DNA from: Candidatus Bathyarchaeota archaeon
GTDB taxonomy: Archaea > Thermoproteota > Bathyarchaeia > RBG-16-48-13 > GCA-020355125
Reading direction: 5' to 3'
Assembly (NCBI GenBank): GCA_026014905.1
Contig: JAOZHK010000087.1
Location: 1-8,948 of the forward strand
DNA length: 8,948 nucleotides
This document shows positions 1 to 5,947 of this stretch, piece after piece (positions within the stretch are counted from its first letter, which is position 1; the number at the start of each line of letters is the position of its first letter). The translations under genes and the position numbers were made by a program. The notes under the pieces are model-generated. The model was given only the letters and a program-made list of their open reading frames with translations, was not told where the DNA came from and searched no databases.

Positions 1-737
1 TCAGAGCGTACACAAAGACGATTAATGGATTAAAAACATTAACGGAAACATGGGTGGAGAAGCTGCCTAGAGACGCGGAGAAAGTAATGTCCCAAAGGAA
101 ACACACAACAACATCACTCTCCACAATCAAAGAGACATTACCTCGGAGCACTGAATTGCGAGCAATCGTTTTCACTCAACCCAGATTAGCGAGTGTACCT
201 CAAAAAAAGCCTGAGCTGTTTGAAGTCAAAATAACTGGCGGAACTCTACCAGATCAACTCACATATATTGAGGAAAAGCTAGGACAGACAATTGAGATTA
301 CAGAAGTTTTTCAGAACGGCCAATACATCGACGTTATCGGGATTACCAAAGGAAAAGGAGTACAAGGCCCCGTTAAGCGTTGGGGAGTTAAAATTCTTCC
401 ACGGAAAACAAACAAAGGAATCCGTAAAGTTGGCACTTTAGGCGCATGGACTCCATCCTATGTCACGTACACTGTCCCGCGAGCGGGACAAATGGGTTTT
501 CACCAACGTACAGAACGCAACAAAAGAATCTTACACATTCAATCAAATGGCGTCGATCTTAATCCAAAAAGCGGATTTCCTCATTATGGCTTAGTAAAAA
601 CTACATGTTTACTCGTTCAAGGCAGCATCCCCGGCCCAGTAAAAAGATTAATGAAATTCAGATATGCAGTTCACGCACCTCAATCCACTCAAAATCCCCC
701 AAAAATCACCCAAGTTGGACTAGCCGCAAACATATAA
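1..737 (+). CDS. rpl3: Large-subunit ribosomal protein uL3 (L3), 5' end outside window
   Basis: Archaeal-type uL3, a core 50S protein that binds 23S rRNA early in assembly and sends an extension towards the peptidyl transferase centre. The reading frame is open from base 3 to the TAA at 735-737 (244 residues). The first visible residues, RAYTKTINGLKTLTETWVEKL, match the family interior, so this is the C-terminal part of a protein normally about 330-350 residues long, and the GTG at 54 is an internal valine, not a start. Recognisable blocks follow: GKGVQGPVKRWGVKILP, the GTLGAW-P turn, and VPRAGQMGFHQRTERNKRIL. An oddity is that the usual His of the G-x-W-H-P motif is Thr (codon ACT, 450-452). 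rpl4 starts 15 nt downstream, as in most archaeal clusters. Family assignment is very secure. Confidence 0.97.
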   Translation, partial: RAYTKTINGLKTLTETWVEKLPRDAEKVMSQRKHTTTSLSTIKETLPRSTELRAIVFTQPRLASVPQKKPELFEVKITGGTLPDQLTYIEEKLGQTIEITEVFQNGQYIDVIGITKGKGVQGPVKRWGVKILPRKTNKGIRKVGTLGAWTPSYVTYTVPRAGQMGFHQRTERNKRILHIQSNGVDLNPKSGFPHYGLVKTTCLLVQGSIPGPVKRLMKFRYAVHAPQSTQNPPKITQVGLAANI

Positions 738-752
738 ACAGAGCGATCAAGC

Positions 753-1535
753 ATGATTAATATATATGATTTAGATGGAGATATCACGGAACAAATTGAA
801 GTACCTAAAGTCTTTGATACTCCTCCTCGCCCAGACATCATAAAAAGAGCTGTTTTAGCTCAACAATCGCATAATCGACAGCCACAAGGTCGCAATTTGT
901 TAGCGGGAAAGAGAACGTCGGCTGAATCGATGGGTACAGGATACGGGATCGCGCGAATGGCTCGAGTTAAAGGAAGTGGATATCCAAAAGCTCGACAAGC
1001 CGCATTTATTCCTAGCGCAGTAGGTGGTCGAGGAACTCATCCACCTATGTCCAATAAAAAAATCCATCAAAAGATCAATAAAAAGGAACGCCGACTAGCA
1101 ATACGATCAGCCATTGCAGCCACTGCACAGCAAGATCTTGTTGCTGCACGAGGACATATTATCGATAAGATACCTTCCTTTCCGATGGTTATCTCCGATA
1201 ATATTCACAGTATCAATACCACTAAAGAATTGAGAGGTATTTTTACCAAATTAGGTCTCAACGATGATGTTTCTCGAGCTAAAAACAGTATTAAGATACG
1301 AGCCGGGAAAGGCACAATGCGAGGGCGAAAAAGAAGGCATGGGCGAGGTCCTTTAATTGTCATCCACGAAGATGAAGGAATCACTCGTGCGGCCGACAAT
1401 TTTCTAGGAGTGGACGTAACTCACGTATCAGATCTAAACATCGAGCAACTCGCGCCGGGCACTACTCTTGGAAGATTAACCTTATGGACAGTCAGCGCAT
1501 TTAAAGAGCTTAATAACCTGTTTCCCCCGGAGTAA
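753..1535 (+). CDS. rpl4: Large-subunit ribosomal protein uL4 (L4)
   Basis: uL4, a 50S protein whose extended loop lines the peptide exit tunnel. The product is 260 residues, close to the usual archaeal length of about 255. The extended-loop region around residues 43-100 carries the family signature ([18 protein letters not shown], then YGIARM and VGGRGTHPP), followed by the conserved helix [16 protein letters not shown] and the C-terminal globular part with [20 protein letters not shown] and [17 protein letters not shown]. The ATG at 753 gives a typical short N-terminus (INIYDLDG); only a weak purine run (GAGCGA) lies upstream. It lies between rpl3 and rpl23 with 15-nt and 8-nt gaps, so it is almost certainly co-transcribed with them. 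Nothing in the protein looks truncated. Confidence 0.97.
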   Translation: MINIYDLDGDITEQIEVPKVFDTPPRPDIIKRAVLAQQSHNRQPQGRNLLAGKRTSAESMGTGYGIARMARVKGSGYPKARQAAFIPSAVGGRGTHPPMSNKKIHQKINKKERRLAIRSAIAATAQQDLVAARGHIIDKIPSFPMVISDNIHSINTTKELRGIFTKLGLNDDVSRAKNSIKIRAGKGTMRGRKRRHGRGPLIVIHEDEGITRAADNFLGVDVTHVSDLNIEQLAPGTTLGRLTLWTVSAFKELNNLFPPE

Positions 1536-1543
1536 TTAGAGCT

Positions 1544-1804
1544 ATGAAGACATTTGAAGTGATCAAATACCCTTTAATGACTGAGTCCGCAGTTGGACTA
1601 ATAGAAACTGATAACAAATTGACATTCATTGTCGACAAGAAAGCAAATAAACGTGAGATCAAAAAAGCCGTGGAAGAACTCTATGAAGTTCAAGTAGCAC
1701 GGGTTAACACACTCATTACAATGCGAGGGTTGAAAAAAGCTTATGTTAAATTGCAACCTGAATACTTGGCATCAGACCTAGCGATTAAACTTGGAATATT
1801 CTAG
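1544..1804 (+). CDS. rpl23: Large-subunit ribosomal protein uL23 (L23)
   Basis: uL23, the small 50S protein at the exit of the peptide tunnel, where signal recognition particle and other nascent-chain factors dock. The product is 86 residues, the normal archaeal size. The family pattern is visible: an N-terminal strand with [13 protein letters not shown] (the K/P-x-x-T-E-K-like segment, here TES), the core [33 protein letters not shown], and a C-terminal [23 protein letters not shown]. The TES in place of the common TEK is a small deviation. The start ATG is 8 nt after the rpl4 stop, and the stop is followed at once by the AGGAG that serves rpl2. Confidence 0.95.
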   Translation: MKTFEVIKYPLMTESAVGLIETDNKLTFIVDKKANKREIKKAVEELYEVQVARVNTLITMRGLKKAYVKLQPEYLASDLAIKLGIF

Positions 1805-1818
1805 GAGATGAAAACAAT

Positions 1819-2556
1819 ATGGGAAAAAGAATTCGCGTTCAACGACGGGGCAAAGGCAGTCCTACGTTTAAAGCTTCAACACATAAACGAGTAGCTCCTA
1901 GCAAGTATCCATCGCTAAGCAATCTCAAAGAGTCATCAACAATTCTCGTCGAAGATTTAGTTCATGATCCGGGGCGAGGAGCTCCACTCTTAAAAGGTCG
2001 TCTTGAAGACCAAATCGTCCATATTGTGGCTCCAGAAGGCGTTTCAACAGGCCAGGAAGTCTTTCTGGGACGTCAAGCTCCTCTCGCAATTGGGAGTATC
2101 CTGCCGTTACAACAAATTCCTCCAGGAACCATTGTCTGTAATCTTGAACGATCTCCTGGAGATGGAGGCAAAATCGCGAAAGCGTCCGGAACCTATGCAT
2201 CAGTTGTTACTCATACTTCAGATGGAATTCTCGTGCGATTACCCTCAAAAAGAACAAAATATTTTCACCCACAATGCCGAGCTACAATCGGAGTTATTTC
2301 AGGAGCGGGGAGAGTCATGAAGCCTTTTGTTAAAGCAGGAAACATCCACCATTGGAAAACCGCGAAAGGAAAAATGTATCCTACAACAAAAGGAGTGGCT
2401 ATGGTTCCAGCGTATCATCCTCATGGAGGAGGCGCCCACAAATCATCCTCTCTCCGTCCAACAACTGTCTCAAGAACAACCCCTCCAGGACGAAAAGTAG
2501 GACTAATAGCCGCTCGTCAAAGTGGCAGAGCAAAAAGAAGACGTACGCGCGCGTAA
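1819..2556 (+). CDS. rpl2: Large-subunit ribosomal protein uL2 (L2)
   Basis: uL2, an essential 50S protein with an OB-fold plus SH3-like RNA-binding core, needed for subunit association and close to the peptidyl transferase centre. At 245 residues it has the archaeal length. Landmarks: N-terminal basic MGKRIRVQRRGKGSPTFKA, the OB-fold part (about 40-110), SPGDGGKIAKASGTYA (112-127), CRATIGVISGAGRVMKPF (153-170), the glycine/histidine loop (194-205) and a basic C-terminal tail with TTVSRTTPPGRKVGLIAARQSGRAKRRR. The loop that almost always reads AMNPVDHP reads AMVPAYHP here: the catalytic-site-proximal His (H200) is kept but the preceding Asp is Tyr. The AGGAGATGA overlapping the rpl23 stop is the ribosome binding site; the ATG inside it (1808) is out of frame. 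The usual next gene, rps19, is displaced by radA. Confidence 0.97.
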   Translation: MGKRIRVQRRGKGSPTFKASTHKRVAPSKYPSLSNLKESSTILVEDLVHDPGRGAPLLKGRLEDQIVHIVAPEGVSTGQEVFLGRQAPLAIGSILPLQQIPPGTIVCNLERSPGDGGKIAKASGTYASVVTHTSDGILVRLPSKRTKYFHPQCRATIGVISGAGRVMKPFVKAGNIHHWKTAKGKMYPTTKGVAMVPAYHPHGGGAHKSSSLRPTTVSRTTPPGRKVGLIAARQSGRAKRRRTRA

Positions 2557-2650
2557 ACACAAACTTGCTAGCTACTCTACTTCTCCCAGATCATTATATA
2601 GATCTCTTCCTAATAATAACTTGCGAGAAGTAATATTCTAGGGAAGTAAC
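2557..2650 (+). promoter_or_regulatory. rpl2-radA gap with candidate radA promoter
   Basis: This 94-nt gap is long for the cluster. It holds a pyrimidine-rich stretch (2575-2587) that could help end rpl2 transcripts, a TATA-like TTATATAG at 2594-2601, and an AGGGA ribosome binding site at 2640-2644, 6 nt before the radA GTG. Transcription starting about 25 nt after the TATA element would give a leader of roughly 25-30 nt. The TATA element lies between inverted half-sites AGATC (2588-2592) and GATCT (2601-2605). No clear BRE purine run is seen before it, so the promoter call is tentative. Confidence 0.35.
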
Positions 2651-3628
2651 GTGACCGAGGAAGGAACAGGATTAGAAGATATTCCGGGGGTAGGACCAGC
2701 AACCGCTAAGAAATTGCGATCTGGCGGGTTCTACACGTTAGAAGCCGTTGCGGTAGCCCCTAGCAGAGAACTAGCACAAACGATAGGTGTCAGTGATGAC
2801 CGCGCCAAAGAGCTTGCGAAACAGGCTCGAGAAATGCTACAACTCCGTTTCCAAACTGCTGAAGAACTACTAACACATCGAAAGACCGTTGTTCGACTAA
2901 CGACAGGGTGCACAGCGTTGAACAACCTTTTAGGAGGCGGCGTGGAAACCCAAGCAGTACTAGAACTGATCGGTCAATATGGCGTTGGAAAAACCCAGAT
3001 ATGTCACGCTCTTTGTGTCTTTGTTCAACAAACACATGAAAATGGAGGACTTGAAGGATCAGCTCTCTATATCGACACCGAAGGCACATTCCGCCCAGAA
3101 CGAGTTCTTGAAATTGCCCAATGCCGTGGAATCATCTCTGATCAGATTTTACGAAACATCATCGTGGCACGGGCTTTTAATAGTGATCATCAAATCCTCA
3201 TTGTCGAAAAATTAGATGAGCTAATTCGAGACAAAAATATAAAACTCATCATAGTTGACTCGATAATTAGCCACTTTCGTGCCGAATATTTAGGCCGCGA
3301 ATCACTACCAATGCGTCAACAGCGTTTGAATCAGCATTTACATCGATTACTCCGAATAGCTGAGATTTACAATATACCTGTTATTGTAACCAATCAAGTC
3401 GTTGCATCTCCCGACGCATTTTTTGGTCCACCGAATAAGCCAGCAGGAGGTCATGTACTCGCGCATCTTAGCACCACCCGACTCTTTTTAAGAAGAGGAC
3501 GAAAATATACACGAATCGCTCGAGTGATTGATAGCCCGTACTTACCTGAAGGAGAATGCGTGTTCCAGATCACCGAAAAAGGCATCGAAGACCTCGATGA
3601 CGAAACACGACACTACGAAAAAATTTAA
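2651..3628 (+). CDS. radA: DNA recombinase RadA (archaeal Rad51/RecA family)
   Basis: RadA forms ATP-dependent filaments on single-stranded DNA and carries out strand exchange in recombinational repair. The 325-residue product has the full domain order: helix-hairpin-helix N-domain (about 8-62, IPGVGPATAKKL), linker with the polymerisation motif FQTA (67-70), then the ATPase core with Walker A GQYGVGKT (108-115), catalytic Glu in DTEGTFRPER (E144), Walker B LIIVD (199-203), loop L1 around GRESLPMRQQ (215-224), loop L2 and ATP cap (252-267), and C-terminal LPEGECVFQITEKGIEDL. Oddities: Gln replaces the usual Glu after the first Walker A Gly, and Pro260 replaces the ATP-cap Asp of the usual FFGDP motif. 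The GTG start has an AGGGA 6 nt upstream. It is not RadB (too long, has the HhH domain). Its place between rpl2 and rps19 is unusual. All catalytic residues I can check are present, so it is probably active. Confidence 0.97.
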   Translation: MTEEGTGLEDIPGVGPATAKKLRSGGFYTLEAVAVAPSRELAQTIGVSDDRAKELAKQAREMLQLRFQTAEELLTHRKTVVRLTTGCTALNNLLGGGVETQAVLELIGQYGVGKTQICHALCVFVQQTHENGGLEGSALYIDTEGTFRPERVLEIAQCRGIISDQILRNIIVARAFNSDHQILIVEKLDELIRDKNIKLIIVDSIISHFRAEYLGRESLPMRQQRLNQHLHRLLRIAEIYNIPVIVTNQVVASPDAFFGPPNKPAGGHVLAHLSTTRLFLRRGRKYTRIARVIDSPYLPEGECVFQITEKGIEDLDDETRHYEKI

Positions 3629-3654
3629 TAAACAGACTTTCAGTAAATGAGTAC

Positions 3655-4059
3655 ATGCCAAAAGAGTTTACGTATCGCGGATTTAACCTTCAAGAATTGC
3701 AACAAATGTCAATGGATGACTTCATCCGAGTTCTTCCATCCCGCCAGCGCCGATCATTATTACGAGGATTACCCAATCAACATCGAACGTTTATTGAAAA
3801 TCTCCGAAGAGCCAAACAAGATCCCAATATCAAAGATGAACTTGTTCTAAAAACACATTGCCGAGATATTGTAATCCTCCCCGAAATGGTTGACGCAACA
3901 ATTCTCGTTCACAATGGGAGAGGATTTACTGCAGTGAAAATCACACCAGAAAAAGTTGGCCATTATCTGGGAGAATATGCTATCACTAATAAAAGAGTTA
4001 GACATGGAACTCCTGGGATTGGAGCCTCCAAATCGAGTATGTATGTTCCATTAAAATAA
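3655..4059 (+). CDS. rps19: Small-subunit ribosomal protein uS19 (S19)
   Basis: uS19, in the 30S head, contacts uS13 and the A-site tRNA region. The product is 134 residues, the normal archaeal/eukaryotic length, with the N-terminal extension FTYRGFNLQELQQMSMDDF and PSRQRRSLLRGL, then the universal core THCRDIVILPEMVDATILVHNGRGF, HYLGEYAITNKRVRHGTPGIGASKSSMYVPLK. The ATG at 3655 is the only possible start: the in-frame codons upstream contain no ATG, GTG or TTG near it. An out-of-frame ATG lies 8 nt before it (3647) and there is no clear Shine-Dalgarno motif. The gene follows radA by 26 nt, so it is likely transcribed with radA; its 3' side opens on a 247-nt gap, separating it from its usual partner rpl22. 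Confidence 0.96.
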   Translation: MPKEFTYRGFNLQELQQMSMDDFIRVLPSRQRRSLLRGLPNQHRTFIENLRRAKQDPNIKDELVLKTHCRDIVILPEMVDATILVHNGRGFTAVKITPEKVGHYLGEYAITNKRVRHGTPGIGASKSSMYVPLK

Positions 4060-4064
4060 CAATC

Positions 4065-4097
4065 TTCTATTATTGATCCACTATTTTTCTATTGATC
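4065..4097 (+). repeat. Imperfect short direct repeat TTCTAT(TA)TTGATC
   Basis: TTCTATTATTGATC (4065-4078) and TTCTATTGATC (4087-4097) are the same word with a 3-nt difference, 22 nt apart from start to start, just after the rps19 stop. They may be a small tandem-like slip or paired binding sites; function unknown. The second copy runs into the TGATCTAGATCA palindrome. Confidence 0.45.
4081..4090 (+). terminator. Possible T-rich archaeal terminator after rps19
   Basis: CTATTTTTCT lies about 22 nt after the rps19 stop. Archaeal RNA polymerase can terminate at short T-runs without a hairpin. The run is only five T residues and the surrounding arms CCACT (4078-4082) and AGTGG (4107-4111) make a weak stem, so this is a tentative call that rests mainly on the following promoter-like element. 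Confidence 0.22.
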
Positions 4098-4104
4098 TAG
4101 ATCA
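4093..4104. promoter_or_regulatory. Perfect 12-nt palindrome TGATCTAGATCA, possible operator
   Basis: TGATCTAGATCA equals its own reverse complement over all 12 bases and lies in non-coding DNA after rps19. Such a symmetric site could bind a dimeric regulator, but it is about 160 nt upstream of the rpl22 TATA candidate, so a role in that promoter is not obvious. Related AGATC/GATCT half-sites flank the TATA element before radA. Confidence 0.3.
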
Positions 4105-4251
4105 TAAGTGGTTGTTTAGCTAGCTTTAAAATTATCAAGACCCTTTACGCGCGCTCTGAGATTATATTGGCCAGCTAATTTTAGCGAAGATAACTAACCT
4201 CTGTAATACATGGTAGCGCAAGCGGTTTTAAAAAACATGAAAGGGAAGAAC

Positions 4252-4267
4252 GCAAAAAGTTTAATAA
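4252..4267 (+). promoter_or_regulatory. Candidate archaeal promoter (BRE-TATA) for rpl22
   Basis: GCAAAAA (4252-4258) resembles the purine-rich BRE and TTTAATAA (4260-4267) resembles an archaeal TATA box. A start about 25 nt downstream of its centre falls near 4289, leaving a leader of roughly 18 nt that still includes the GGTGA ribosome binding site at 4297-4301, 5 nt before the rpl22 ATG. Spacing between TATA, expected start and ribosome binding site is what an archaeal promoter needs. No experimental support is visible. Confidence 0.5.
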
Positions 4268-4306
4268 CATAGGTTCCACTGTTCTGGCAAATTAACGGTG
4301 AAGTAG

Positions 4307-4765
4307 ATGCCGAAGTGGGGATATTCAGCCACAATTGAGTACGGAGAAGGGGCAAAAGCTAGTGGTCGAGATCTACGAATCTCCCCAAAAGCAGCTAGAG
4401 AAATCTGTCAAGCAATTAGATATATGAAACTTGATGAAGCTCGGAGATTTTTGATCGACGTAACAGAGATGAAAAAAGCAGTTCCATATCGTCGCCACAA
4501 GAAAACGGTTCCCCATAAAGCAGGGTTGGATCGATGGTACGCAGGAAGATACCCCGTAAAAGCAGCACAAGCAATATTGAAAGTGATTGATAGCTTAGAA
4601 GCCAATAGTGAAGAGTTAGGACTAGATATTGAACGTTTAAAGATCGTTCATGCTGCTTCACAAAAAGCAAGAGTATTGAAAAGGTATATTTCAAGAGCTT
4701 TTGGTAGATCCTCACCGCATTTTGATCATCTTTGCCATATTGAATTAATGGCACGAGAAATGTAG
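4307..4765 (+). CDS. rpl22: Large-subunit ribosomal protein uL22 (L22)
   Basis: uL22, a 50S protein that binds all 23S rRNA domains and whose long beta-hairpin lines the exit tunnel. The product is 152 residues, the archaeal length. The archaeal N-terminus PKWGYS is present, followed by the globular helix-rich part (ISPKAAREICQAIRYMKLDEARRFLIDV, 26-52), the basic tunnel-wall segment (about 60-85, with PYRRHKKTVPHKAGLDRWYAGRYPVKAA), the core AILKVIDSLEANSEELGLD and the hairpin region IVHAASQKARVLKRYISRAFGRSSPHFDHLCHIELMARE. The start ATG has GGTGA 5 nt upstream and matches the expected MPKWGYS start. Probably the first gene of a new transcript running to the end of the window. Confidence 0.97.
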   Translation: MPKWGYSATIEYGEGAKASGRDLRISPKAAREICQAIRYMKLDEARRFLIDVTEMKKAVPYRRHKKTVPHKAGLDRWYAGRYPVKAAQAILKVIDSLEANSEELGLDIERLKIVHAASQKARVLKRYISRAFGRSSPHFDHLCHIELMAREM

Positions 4766-4773
4766 GTGATTTA

Positions 4774-5433
4774 ATGTCGATAGTCAACCATTTCATTAAT
4801 GAATCAATGCGCCAATTAGAGATAAATGACTTCCTTGAACGCGAGTTAACGAGAGCAGGGTTTGGTGGAGCCGAAATTATGCGTACCCCACTTGGAACCC
4901 GGATAATAATTTACGCAATGAAACCAGGAGTTGTTATTGGTCGTAGAGGAACAAATATCCGTGAGCTAACCCGCCTCCTTGAAGAGAAATTCGAGTTATT
5001 CAACCCACAAATCGCTGTATCTGAAGTTGAAGTTCCAGAATTAAATGCCAATATCATGGCATCCCGTATAGCTGATGCACTGCAACGTGGTATTCATTTC
5101 CGACGAACCGGATTTTGGGCGCTAAATCAGATTATGAGAGCGGGGGCCATGGGCTGCGAGGTTATTATTAAGGGAAAACTAACCAGCAGGAGACATCGAT
5201 ACGAAAAATATCGAGAAGGATATATTCCTCGAGTTGGTGATCCGGCACTAAAAAACGTCCATGTGGCGAATATTGCAGTTAAGATGCGCCCAGGGATTAT
5301 TGGGGTCACTGTCAAGATTATTCCTCCCGATGCCGTGTTTCCAGATCAAGTTGAAATCCGCCCACCCATACCCAAAGAACTTCCTCCACACGATGATTTA
5401 CAGAACCAAGAATTAACTCCAGAAGAAGAATAG
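4774..5433 (+). CDS. rps3: Small-subunit ribosomal protein uS3 (S3)
   Basis: uS3 lies on the 30S head at the mRNA entry channel. At 219 residues it has archaeal length. A type II KH domain occupies about 17-90, with the nucleic-acid loop IGRRGTNI (GxxG at 56-59), followed by the C-terminal S3 domain (about 92-185) with ALNQIMRAGAMGCEVIIKGKL and MRPGIIGVTVKI, and a proline- and glutamate-rich tail (KELPPHDD...TPEEE). The ATG is preceded by AGGTGAT at 4764-4770 that overlaps the rpl22 stop, which suggests translational coupling. The gene pair rpl22-rps3 is conserved across archaea and bacteria. Confidence 0.97.
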   Translation: MSIVNHFINESMRQLEINDFLERELTRAGFGGAEIMRTPLGTRIIIYAMKPGVVIGRRGTNIRELTRLLEEKFELFNPQIAVSEVEVPELNANIMASRIADALQRGIHFRRTGFWALNQIMRAGAMGCEVIIKGKLTSRRHRYEKYREGYIPRVGDPALKNVHVANIAVKMRPGIIGVTVKIIPPDAVFPDQVEIRPPIPKELPPHDDLQNQELTPEEE

Positions 5434-5444
5434 AGGGGTAAGAT

Positions 5445-5654
5445 ATGCCCATTTTAAGAGTAAATGAAGTTCGGGAGATGGATCCAGATGAGCGGGAAAC
5501 AAAAATTAGAGAACTGCAGATTGAGTTAGCTAAACTCCGAGCTTTAATAAGAGCTGGCGGCGCCTTAGAAAATCCTGCACGTGTCAAAGCGATTCGACGC
5601 GCTATAGCACAGATAAAAACAATTCAAAACGAAGCCCAAAATGAGGGGGGCTGA
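5445..5654 (+). CDS. rpl29: Large-subunit ribosomal protein uL29 (L29)
   Basis: uL29, a small all-helical 50S protein next to uL23 at the tunnel exit. The product is 69 residues, typical for the family. Visible are the first-helix segment LRVNEVREMDPDERETKIRELQIELAKLRALI, the loop RAGGALENPARVKAIRRAIAQIKT and a short acidic end. A GAGGGG run (5433-5438) lies 6 nt before the ATG. The stop TGA shares its last base with the start of rnp1 (TGATG), a coupling arrangement. In some archaea an eIF1/SUI1 gene follows rpl29; there is none here. Confidence 0.96.
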   Translation: MPILRVNEVREMDPDERETKIRELQIELAKLRALIRAGGALENPARVKAIRRAIAQIKTIQNEAQNEGG

Positions 5655-5947
5655 TGACGCTAAACACTAGGAATATTTATGGGCATGAACTCATAGGTTT
5701 ACAAGTTGTAATACAAATAAAATCTTGCCACAACTCTTCCGCAATTAATGGCACCATAATCGATGAAACAAAAAACATGTTCACTGTTATGAACAAATCT
5801 GGAAAGATAAAATTACCAAAAAAGGAGATAAAGCTCAATTTAACTCTGCCAAATCAGTACAAAGTTACTCTTGACGGAAAAAAACTCATCAATCGACCTG
5901 AAGATAGAATAAAAATGTTTAGGAGGAATCAACGATTAGTGACATAG
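5654..5947 (+). CDS. rnp1: Ribonuclease P protein component 1 (Rpp29/Pop4 family)
   Basis: Rnp1 is one of the protein subunits of archaeal RNase P, which removes 5' leaders from precursor tRNAs; it has an Sm-like beta-barrel fold and pairs with Rpp21 on the specificity domain of the RNA. The product is 97 residues, the usual length. Family blocks are NIYGHELIGLQVVI (7-20), INGTIIDETKNMF (31-43), and the C-terminal RPEDRIKMFRRNQR (81-94). The start ATG overlaps the rpl29 stop by one base and lies just after a G-rich run GAGGGGGG. Its 3' end overlaps the proposed rps17 start by 13 nt, and the rps17 AGGAGG lies inside its codons. The rpl29-rnp1-rps17 order is the standard archaeal one. Confidence 0.95.
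   Translation: MTLNTRNIYGHELIGLQVVIQIKSCHNSSAINGTIIDETKNMFTVMNKSGKIKLPKKEIKLNLTLPNQYKVTLDGKKLINRPEDRIKMFRRNQRLVT
5921..5926 (+). promoter_or_regulatory. Perfect Shine-Dalgarno AGGAGG that sets the rps17 start
   Basis: AGGAGG lies within the last codons of rnp1 and is fully complementary to the conserved anti-Shine-Dalgarno CCTCCT. It is followed by 8 nt and then the ATT at 5935 that opens the rps17 frame with S-D-I-G-L-P. No ATG, GTG or TTG in that frame lies between the upstream stop (TAG 5920-5922) and the conserved protein body. The site therefore argues that translation of rps17 begins here. Confidence 0.7.

Larger units (their letters stand above)
4060..4306. other. 247-nt non-coding gap between rps19 and rpl22
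   Basis: This is the longest stretch without a gene in the window. I found no coding sequence resembling a known family and no tRNA fold. It contains, in order, imperfect direct repeats (4065-4097), a T-tract, a 12-nt palindrome (4093-4104), the 8-nt palindrome AGCTAGCT (4118-4125), the string TTTACGCGCGC (4144-4154), and a promoter-like element before rpl22 (4252-4267). A second A/T block, TTTTAAAAAA (4227-4236 region), is a weaker promoter alternative. A gap of this size within S10-type clusters suggests an independent transcription start for rpl22 onward. Confidence 0.7.

Noticed and set aside
54..737. rpl3 starting at GTG 54
   Set aside because: The same frame is open to the window edge and already reads as L3 upstream of that codon, so 54 is internal.
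2352..2633. 93-codon frame overlapping the end of rpl2
   Set aside because: Arg/Ser/Asn-rich shadow of the basic rpl2 C-terminus with no recognisable domain.
3647..3850. 67-codon frame overlapping the start of rps19
   Set aside because: It overlaps rps19 in another frame, has no family resemblance, and rps19 is unambiguous.
4078..4111. Hairpin terminator formed by CCACT and AGTGG
   Set aside because: A five-base stem with a 24-nt loop is too weak to call as an intrinsic terminator; only the T-run is listed, with low confidence.
2557..4154. radA-rps19 as a mobile element with terminal inverted repeats
   Set aside because: No transposase, integrase or target-site duplication is present, and the flanking inverted matches are short; kept only as a low-level rearrangement hint.
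4060..4306. tRNA or box C/D small RNA gene in the rps19-rpl22 gap
   Set aside because: No cloverleaf, no GGTTCRA-type T-loop and no paired RTGATGA/CTGA boxes could be found on either strand.
4416..4796. 126-codon antisense frame across rpl22
   Set aside because: It lies wholly opposite rpl22 and the rps3 start, has no recognisable motif, and is explained by the codon pattern of the sense gene.
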